From Paracentrotus lividus (taxonomy: Eukaryota > Echinodermata > Echinoidea > Camarodonta > Echinidae), in the NCBI GenBank assembly GCA_940671915.1, contig CALNVZ010000649.1, forward strand, positions 5,187,416-5,251,415: a stretch of DNA of 64,000 bases. Reading direction: 5' to 3'. Below, in pieces: positions 56,672 through 64,000 of the stretch (position 1 is the first letter of the stretch; each line of letters begins with the position of its first letter). A program made the position numbers and the translations under genes. The notes beneath the pieces were generated by a model. The model did no database searches, was not told the origin of the DNA, and worked only from the letters and a program-made list of their open reading frames with translations.

Positions 56672-59257
56672 GTAAGTTAATAACACTACAGTCACACAGA
56701 CACTTACATTTAGTTACGTTTTTGTTGTTTTATCCCTATTTCATCTCCAATTCTATCATTTCCTATGCATTTCTTTGTTTTATTAGATGAATGAAATTAT
56801 CTCTTTTTCCACTGCCCACTATGACGGGAAGGCATCAGTGGGGATCCGCAAAAAAAAGAAGGAATTATTGGACACAACGCCAGATGTAACTCAACATAAG
56901 TGTCTGTGTGATCATAGTTTCTGATATACCTTAGTCTGATTCAGATTCTAATTTCTCTAAGAAACTTAGATTTATGATCTTTCAATTGTAACAACAATGA
57001 GAGAAAGGACTCAAGAAGAAGGAGAATATCTCATAAGCTGATTTCTATGACAATAGGAAAATGAGGAGTTCATAACATTATTTCATTTGAAATTTCATAA
57101 TGGTGAACTTACCTCTTATTATGGCATGATGCATATACACGTACTGATTATATACACACCAGGGTGGTGTTGCATAAAACTTTTTTTCTAACCCGAGTTT
57201 TCTCGGATTAAAAAACTCAGCTTATGTAGACCTATTTCTTAGGTTATTCAACCTGAGTTTTAAAAAGCCCTAAAAATTTATTGCATTAATACTTTTGAAA
57301 ACTCTGGTATGTTTTTATGCAATGGAAAAAACAGTAAAAAATCCAGAAAAATATTGTAACCGGAGTTTTTGGACTTTAACCAGAGTTTTCAGATTTTAAC
57401 CGGAAAAAACTCCGGTTAGAAGTTTTATGCAACAGGGTGCAGAATCACAACGAGCAAGCTATAGAGTTGTTTTGCTGGCAATAATTTCTTCCCCGCTTTC
57501 ATTTGCCGTAGGCATTCATATTAATTCTTTCCAGCATTTGTAATTTTTCAACTTATGCGAAATTTCATGCCATCGCACTCATGCCTATTCGCTATTTCTA
57601 TACCGGCTCCTTTCTACGATTGGTGTTTGATATTTCAAATGCAGCTTATGGTAGGCGTCGTCGTCGGCGTCCAACCATAGCGAACGAGCAAGAAGCTAGT
57701 GGTCGGAAGGTCAGAGAAGTAAACCAGGAAGTGGCAGAGGTAATATTTTATCACCTTTACTAATAATATCTTACCTATTTTGTTGCTGATTTTGAGAACC
57801 GTCAAAAACTGAATTTTCGGTCAAATCTTTTAAATTGAGTTTTTGTATACTGGTATTCTGAAAGTCTGTCTTCAAATGACCAAATTACAGATCAAAATTG
57901 CTATTTTTTTAATGATAAGAGAAGATTTCAAATTTCTTTCTAAACGTCATATCCCTTACAGTGGTTTTACAAAGCATTCTGAACCATTATTTCTACACTA
58001 TTAAAGCAGTCTCCTGAATGACGTGCAAGCGTCATAAACCCAACCTTGAACAATATATGCATTCGCGTTGCGAGCAAGTATTCAGTGGTTTTACACATCA
58101 TCATAAACCATGATTTATGATGCTACATGTACATGTTACAACCATGCACATGGTTTACAAAGTGACCTAAAGCAACTTTCTTTCGTCTGAAATATAATCT
58201 TGCATAATCCATTTCTAAAATATAATCTTACATTTTATTCGAAATATTGAAATAATAAATTTAAATTGCGAGTTAAATTTTTGCCTATTATAAAATTATA
58301 GAATGTATGCTGCAAATTGATATACAAAAATCATTGTGATATCCTTCAAAGCATGATAAAGTTATGAGCGTAGGAAGAAAATCCAAATTTTGAATTTGGT
58401 TATCCCAAAAGCTAGTTTTGGGGACCCACTGAGGTTTAGGACTGTTTGCTAAATAACTCAAGCTGATTTATCCTTTAATCCTTCATCACATACGATCATT
58501 ATGAGGAAAAAATGCCTCCTACTTAAACAAAATGTATTTTCTCAAAAATTGACTTGTAAGACTAACTTAAGCACTCTTAGTCTTTTTCACAAGTACATAA
58601 AGTTAACAAAACATTGTGGACAGGGTTTTTGTGTACAAAAATGATTCGTAAATTTTATGTAAAATAAATCTGACGCAAATACTGCAACCAATAACCAACA
58701 TGCGCACAATAAAAAATATGATAAATTATATGTTGGTCTCTTTTGAAACACGGTAACAACATTACAAGACAAACAAAGTGACCGTGTATTATTTATTCCA
58801 TCCTTCAATTTCAATTGAGACTAAAACAACTGAAGCAAGTGTTGTAGTAATGGCAATGTGATGTGCTTTCAAATCTTATTTTCTAAATGATCTACCATGA
58901 TTTCTTATGTGTTTATTTTTTGAACTAGTTTTTATGTGTTAAGTTTGCTGTAAATATGATTCATGTATATATTATAATTTATAATTTCGCACTTGTGCTA
59001 ACTTTATTCTATTATGTTAGGATCATATTGTAAATAAGCTCTAGGGCTTTCATGGGTCATCATTTCAAGCTAATGTGAATGTTGTTATACTTGACAAATA
59101 AATCAAATAAGATAAAATCACATTCTAACATCACATTCTGGTTTTTCATTCTGCTTAGGAAATGGATCTGGTGAAGACACGAGTAGAAGATGACACTATC
59201 CCTTATGTTGGAGCAAACCTACATGATAGCAGCAATGAACCTCATGGAGAGCTTTAA
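56605..59257 (+). CDS. P3: secreted polybasic peptide gene (3 exons)
   Basis: Exons 56605-56671, 57645-57739 and 59159-59257 join into 86 residues. The signal peptide is MKSLCIIVIISMILAAEFLH, then VA. Exon 2 is the shortest of P1-P4: AYGRRRRRRPTIANEQEA, with six arginines, ending VREVNQEVAE. Its acceptor TTCAAATGCAG has a weak pyrimidine tract, and the exon-start residues AY differ from the E(G/A) of the other genes, so the exact 5' border is the least sure. Exon 3 reads EMDLVKTRVEDDTIPYVGAN and ends DSSNEPHGEL. With P1 it defines the intact family tail. Only a remnant of the 50-bp minisatellite follows (about 59300-59370). Confidence 0.73.
57161..57440. mobile_element. inverted-repeat MITE in P3 intron 1
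   Basis: TGTTGCATAAAACTTTTTTT at the left, GTTAGAAGTTTTATGCAACA at the right, with inner AACCGGAGTTTTT-type pairs. Confidence 0.75.
57645..57739 (+). CDS. P3 exon 2 (Arg-run core)
   Basis: 95 nt, donor GAG|GTAATATTTTATCACC shared with P2. Arginine codons AGG CGT CGT CGT CGG CGT. Confidence 0.7.
59159..59257 (+). CDS. P3 exon 3 (acidic tail)
   Basis: 99 nt including TAA, acceptor ATTCTGCTTAG. Confidence 0.77.
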   Translation, partial: EMDLVKTRVEDDTIPYVGANLHDSSNEPHGEL

Positions 59258-60518
59258 GACAACCAATATTTGATATCTAGACACATTATACAAAGGAAAG
59301 AGTCTGGATAGTTGACTAGAAAACAGTAGCTTAACTGATATATTCTCCCTCGCTCATTATCACCTGGATGGGGAACCTAAGAGCAGAACAAGTTTTTTTT
59401 TTTCCTTTTTCTAAACACACTTTAAACGTAGAATAAGTTGAGTATACTCAAGTTTCTTTCAATTACATGTATATACAATGTTGTTTTATATTCTACATGA
59501 TATTTGCATTAAAACTGGGTTTATAGTTTTGGTAAGATTGAAAAACATCAATTATATATTGGGTCTCTTTTGAAATACTTAATTACTAGCTCATATTGCA
59601 TAATGTGTAGGGTTATACCTTTGTCTAATCATATGCTGATACTTCTTCGTAAACCACACACTTTCCACTCGCATGCTGCTTGTTTAATGTGTTTTTAAAT
59701 AAACTAATTCTATATTATATTCTTTTTTACATTCATGATGTTTTAATCCAATCTAAGATTGTAAATGCTTTACTCTCTCACAAGTATAACAAAGTCATGG
59801 CAAGACCTTTCCTAGAAGGTTCCTTTACAAGTAATTGTAAAATCATTAAGGTAGCCATATATAAATTTTATATCTAAATACAAGATGAATGAAATACAAT
59901 ATCTATCTGATTAATGTACTACTAAATCTCACCATATAAGTAAACTGTACATGTACATTTTCCAAGTTAGAGAGTATCAAATTTGGATTTTTTTTTTAAA
60001 TTTTTAATCTTGGAAAATCAGTTGGAAGAAGAAGGGGAGCAGGATTATATGTATGTATAAGACTACAGCAATGGTACAAAAAAAATTTATATTCAGCTCC
60101 TCAAATTTCTTAGTTGTTGAATTGTCTATGATTTTCAGTGTGATAAAAATTCGTTCATGATTTTCCTTACATTTCCTCCAGCTTTATAAGATGTCTTCTG
60201 TCAAATAATAATAAAGTAAAAAAAAAATAATACTATAATATTATACACTAATTTTATTATTCATGATATAAAATTATATGTTTGCCTACCATTTGACTAT
60301 TTGACCTCAAATCTCTTCGGTAGTATCACGATTTGAGGTCAAATAGCATAAATAAATATATCATTCTATTGATGTAAATCATCCACTTTTGTGAGCATTT
60401 GTGTGATTATGGAAACATTTACCCTTAAATTTGGTTAAATTTAAATATTTTTATACACCCATCCTTCTGCTTTTCATACCAGTAAATTTCAATTAAAATA
60501 AAACGTATCTTTCAACAG
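59258..60518. other. 3' flank of P3, no gene seen
   Basis: It includes the short minisatellite remnant (GTTGACTAGAAAACAGTAGC at about 59311) and the block at 60387-60470 shared with 49251-49330 behind P1. Confidence 0.45.
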
Positions 60519-60920
60519 TTTATATCCACTTGGTCTAAAGAGCAGATGGTCCAATTGTCTGATTATCTAATACCACACTTGTTAAAATGTTTTGGTCTAA
60601 CAATCTGGTCTAATTCTCATTTGGCCCAATCGCCAATTTATTCGTCTCACAGCCAAATCGTCTTATAGCTTTTTCGTCTAATTCCCAAATATATGTTTGG
60701 CCTATTACCAGTTTGTTCCAGAAATTGACCATATGGTGTTAGACCAAGTAGATATTAGACCAAATGGACATAAGATGAAAATTTGGGAAATAGACAAAAT
60801 GGTAAATAGGCGAAGTGGCAATTAGACCAAGATGTAATTAGGCAAACTGGTTGTAGACGAAATAGAATTAGACAAAGTGGGTATCAGTCAAAGTGGGTTT
60901 AGACCAATTAGCAATTACCC
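60519..60920. mobile_element. GGTCTAA/TTAGACC foldback element
   Basis: Left-arm units (CACTTGGTCTAA, TTTGGTCTAAC, TTCGTCTAATTC) face right-arm TTAGACCAAGTAG, TTAGACCAAATGG and TTAGACCAAGATG, with the centre ACCAGTTTGTTCCAGAAATT. Confidence 0.75.
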
Positions 60921-61222
60921 TTTCAACATTTTTAGTAAAATGATCATGCTGAAAAGAGGAGCTACTTTATTAGAAGAGCTTGCAAGCAAAAGGGACTAAA
61001 TCCACTTCTATAACGTCTATGGAAAAGGGAATTACAAAATGCATTTTCTTACAATAGCAATCAACAATTAAGAAAATCCTTTTTGTTCAAAGACAGGTAT
61101 GTACATGTACATGTACCTGAACAATAGCCTGGTATCAATAACTCAATTTTCATCAAAAGTGGATTTAGTCCCTTTTGCTTGCAAGCTATTTACTGTTATT
61201 TGAATTAAGGAGTGCCGTTCAA

Positions 61223-61400
61223 GTTGATGGGGTATGTGGGTGGAGGTGGATATGAATGGTTGGGGCGTGGTGGAGCATGTGATGTGCAAAAGGCAACTGA
61301 TCTATCAAACCAGACACCTTTCTGGCCCCTCATAATTATATACCACACATTTGCTTCTAACCCAGTAAACAACAACAAAAGTTTCAGATCAGTGCATTGG
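61223..61400 (+). repeat. duplicated intergenic block, copy before P4
   Basis: Homologous to 49635-49872 before P2. GTTGATGGGGTATGTGGGTG through GTTTCAGATC with small indels. Confidence 0.8.
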
Positions 61401-61441
61401 TACACCGCATTTCATTCTTGTATGAGAGAGGTCATATCTCA

Positions 61442-61838
61442 CCGCGTTTACATTGTGATTCGGCTCAATCTCTGGCTGTTGAATCCTCAGGAAGGGTTCA
61501 ACACTGCAAAGAGTGAATCTGTGATCGTGTTTACACACAACTAAAAGGCAAGTTCAACACGTACGGCTCCCAGATCATGACCGGAAGTAAAGGGAATAGC
61601 AGAATTCCCCCAGTGATCTCAAGGTCATCAAGGTTCGACACGGCTTTCTGTTTACACACAGAAAAATTGCCGTTTCGAATCCGCATCCCGGATCGAAACC
61701 TACGATTTTGGTGGAGCAAAAAAGGCATGTCGAACTCAGGTCGCAGATCACATTGATCCTGTTTACATGACATAAAATTGCAGTGTTGAACACGATTGCC
61801 GTGTCGACCCTCCGAGCCGAGTCACAGTGTAAACACGG
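61442..61838. mobile_element. 397-bp inverted-repeat MITE
   Basis: CCGCGTTTACATTGTGATTC, then GGCTC, is inverted at the right (GAGCC, GAGTCACAGTGTAAACACGG). The inside has several TGTTTACAC...AATTGC(C/A) subunits. Richer in CpG than the flanks. Confidence 0.75.
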
Positions 61839-62167
61839 TATTAAAAAGGGGAAGGATTTTTCCCAGGGACTTACAAGTAGTAAAGATGTTACCTATTGTT
61901 GTTGTTGTTATTGTTTTTAGGTTTTACGGCGCTGTCATTCATAATATGAATATTTACGCCATGTTTACCTGTTATTAAAGAATGAACTACAATACATGGA
62001 ATCCAGTTTACATACATTACTTGTCACTGTATCTGGCAAGCTTTTAGGTTCTCAAGAACAACTTTGTTTAAAGAGAGAATGGCAATTTATCAATCTTCAT
62101 GCATTTATTTTTAGATATAAAACTATCCTAACAGGTTTTCTTGCATGAATTCATCACAAACCATAAT

Positions 62168-62441
62168 GAAATTTACCTCTATTATATGGGCCCAATATAG
62201 TTCAGTGATCCTGATCTTGGGTCATCTACTCTTCATACTGTTTTTGGCAAACAAAATATAATTTAGATTTGATAAATTTTCTTCAGTGACGTTTTGCACT
62301 AGTACTTCTACCTTGCCCTTACACAAGCAGTATTTAATTTCTGTATACTTCTTGAGAAAGCATTTATTAATTGCTGAAAATTTTCCATCGTATAGTTCAT
62401 GTTTTCAATCACTTGTAATTGCTAATTCTACTTAAGCCACA
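62168..62441 (+). promoter_or_regulatory. 5' flank of P4
   Basis: Shares TTGGCAAACAAAATA, ACACAAGCAGTATTTAATTT, GCATTTATTAATTGCTGAAA and AAGCCACAATG with the other family flanks. Confidence 0.45.
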
Positions 62442-62508
62442 ATGAAGCGTCTCTTTGTAATTGTCATCGTTTCCATGATTCTTGCTGCTGAGTTTCTACA
62501 TGGAGCAG
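62442..62508 (+). CDS. P4 exon 1 (signal peptide)
   Basis: 67 nt, donor GCAG|GTAATA, phase 1. Confidence 0.8.
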
Positions 62509-64000
62509 GTAATACCAAATTTTTATCTAATTTATGCCGATATGAAATCAAGTTAGTCATTTAAATCAGAGGGGTCGGAAGGCTGTGCGGAGACAAAGGA
62601 TTGGAGAGGCAAGCAATTGTGTGTTATCAATGACTTGTCCCTCCAATCCTTTGTCTCCGCAGAGTCTTTCGACGCCTCTGATTTAAATAGTTGATGATGA
62701 GAATACCTCCATGGTACTTTGGCATAATATGGTTTTCATTATTGAATCTTCGGTATGTCTAAACCCAAAGGAATGCCGCATATTAACTTATTTATAAGAC
62801 CATTATCTGACAAAATGTCATAGCCTTCAATCTCATGCCGCATATTAACTTATTTATAAGACCATTATCTGACAAAATGTCATAGCCTTCAATCTCACGA
62901 AACAAGTGCGAAAAGGACTAAAATGAGTAAAATCTTATAGCTATTTAACAGTAATTAAAAACTTCCAAAACTTTGTAAGAATATTGAAGTCATTTATTAT
63001 TTTACAGTGAATCAACCATACACGTATATTTGTTCTGGATTCTTAGAGATACCCCCTATTGGTAGGGTTAGCCATGTCAAAATTACTCCCCATTACAGGC
63101 TTTTGGAAGGAAAGCTGCATCAAAATTACCCCCCTATTACTAGTTTTTGAAAGTGGAGCCAGCAAAATTACCCCCTTTTCACAGGCATTAGGACCAAATT
63201 CGGGACCCTATTTCAGGATTTAAATCAAAACTACCCCCTAATTAAAAAAATTAGGTTGGGGGAAAAGTGCTTAAAACCCCTATTTCAATGATTTCTCAGG
63301 GTTTTCCCCCTACCAGAGCCCCTAAAATATACCCCTTTCCTGGAGTTATCGAGAACGATATAGCTTACCCCGAGTGGGGGGGGGGGGCTGGGTCATCACT
63401 CTGCCATGAGCCTTAGTGGACAGGGTCATGGTGTCAAGTAAAACCCACAATTAGGCCAAAAAAACAATTAATTTGATGCAACACGACCAAACTCTTAATA
63501 GTGCTAACCTGACACCTTTTTTTATCCGATGGCTATTGCATAATTGCAATCGATTATAATTTTGCAGTGGGGACAATCCGGAGGTTGTAAAAGATTTTTT
63601 AGGCCATGTCACGTTTTTTTTTGGGTAGCTTTCGTGAAATCTTTTCACTTCTTTTCTGAGCATCATATGGACACCAAATAATCCTCAATTGGGCAATTGT
63701 ATGTATGTATGACGATGAAGGAAAAAGATCCTGCCCTACCTACCCTATTTTTCAGTGACCAGTTACGAAACGATAATTCTTGTGGGGGGGGGGGGGGGGC
63801 TTATGTGAAAGTCTGACATCAGGCTAAAATGGATCTGAATCAAATTAATTTCATCCGCCTTTCCTTTTTATGTTTGGTTTTTCATATTTTAGAAGGGTGG
63901 GTATTTGGCAGGCGTCGTCGTCGTTATACTGGTATCACTAAACCGACAAGGACTCCGCAAAGAGCTGATAATCACACTGTCAAAGAAGCAAAGCAGAAGA
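62442..64000 (+). CDS. P4: secreted polybasic peptide gene (partial at window end)
   Basis: Exon 1 (62442-62508) encodes the signal peptide MKRLFVIVIVSMILAAEFLH, then GA. Exon 2 starts at 63893 after TTTTCATATTTTAG and reads EGWVFGRRRRRYTGITKP, with five arginines (AGG then four CGT), then NHTVKEAKQK, where the window ends. The donor of exon 2 and exon 3 lie beyond 64000. Fourth member of the tandem array. Intron 1 holds a hAT-like MITE, a perfect 63-bp duplication and C-rich tandem repeats. Confidence 0.75.
62567..62680. mobile_element. hAT-like 114-bp palindromic MITE with 8-bp target duplication
   Basis: The ends CAGAGGGGTCGGAAG and CTTTCGACGCCTCTG are inverted. GGAGACAAAGGATTGGAGAG pairs with CTCCAATCCTTTGTCTCC. 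The element is bounded by ATTTAAAT at 62559-62566 and 62681-62688, an 8-bp target-site duplication typical of hAT elements. Confidence 0.88.
62772..62897. repeat. perfect 63-bp tandem duplication
   Basis: Two 63-bp copies (start ATGCCGCATATTAACTTATT, end CCTTCAATCTC) with no difference that I can see. A very recent duplication, or an assembly effect. Confidence 0.9.
63040..63370. repeat. degenerate AAAATTACCCCC repeat
   Basis: CAAAATTACTCCCC, CAAAATTACCCCCC, CAAAATTACCCCC and CAAAACTACCCCC recur about every 50-65 bp in P4 intron 1, followed by a G-run near 63378. Confidence 0.7.
63893..64000 (+). CDS. P4 exon 2 (partial, Arg-run core)
   Basis: Acceptor TTCATATTTTAG. Open to the window end, in frame with exon 1. 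The KEAKQ motif aligns with P1 and P2. Confidence 0.78.

Noticed and set aside
57581..57763. 60-residue frame starting MPIRYF that includes P3's Arg run
   Set aside because: Only the part from 57645 aligns with the family; the upstream part is intron read-through without a signal peptide.
61212..61544. 110-residue frame before P4, partly conserved with 49635-49872
   Set aside because: The two copies differ by frame-breaking indels, so the similarity is from duplication of non-coding DNA.

Overview
The window is eukaryotic. It is AT-rich and mostly non-coding, with short GT-AG exons, long introns, many microsatellites and dozens of small inverted-repeat elements. The most likely source is an echinoderm, probably a sea urchin. 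That rests on my impression of the repeats (foldback elements built from GGTCTAA/TTAGACC units, palindromic elements centred on GTGACGTCAC, GCGGATCCAGG elements) and is an inference. Sequence alone cannot fix the species.

Layout. 1-24 kb: no convincing protein gene. It holds purine tracts, AT and tetranucleotide repeats, several inverted-repeat elements, two tRNA-like SINE fragments, local duplications, and one possible 5' UTR exon with a TATA box near 9.1 kb. 24.4-26.1 kb, + strand: a three-exon gene for a 68-residue secreted polybasic peptide (called P0 here), with a large ACT-repeat array in its first intron. 26-33.7 kb: repeats and a LINE remnant carrying a cleanly inserted small element. 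33.7-44.75 kb, - strand: eight 3' exons encoding 316 residues of a WD40 protein that best fits WDR38. The first exon is not found. Its introns hold a dead Tc1/mariner-like transposase, a LINE tail, a 40-bp minisatellite and many MITEs. Its last exon is the first unit of a decayed ~155-bp tandem array running into the 3' UTR. 46-64 kb, + strand: four tandem, same-strand, three-exon genes (P1-P4; P4 runs off the window) for small secreted peptides.

The peptide family is the main find. Every member has a 67-nt first coding exon (signal peptide, phase 1). In P1-P4 a variable second exon follows, with a run of 4-6 arginines mostly encoded by CGT repeats. The third exon starts EM and, in P1 and P3, ends in SSNEPH(A/G)EL. 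P2 has lost this tail by a frameshift. Homologous flanks, a shared 50-bp minisatellite behind P1 and P2, and shared blocks far from the exons show that the array arose by tandem duplication of multi-kilobase units. I do not recognise the family. A cationic host-defence peptide or a polybasically processed secreted propeptide are both plausible, and neither is shown.
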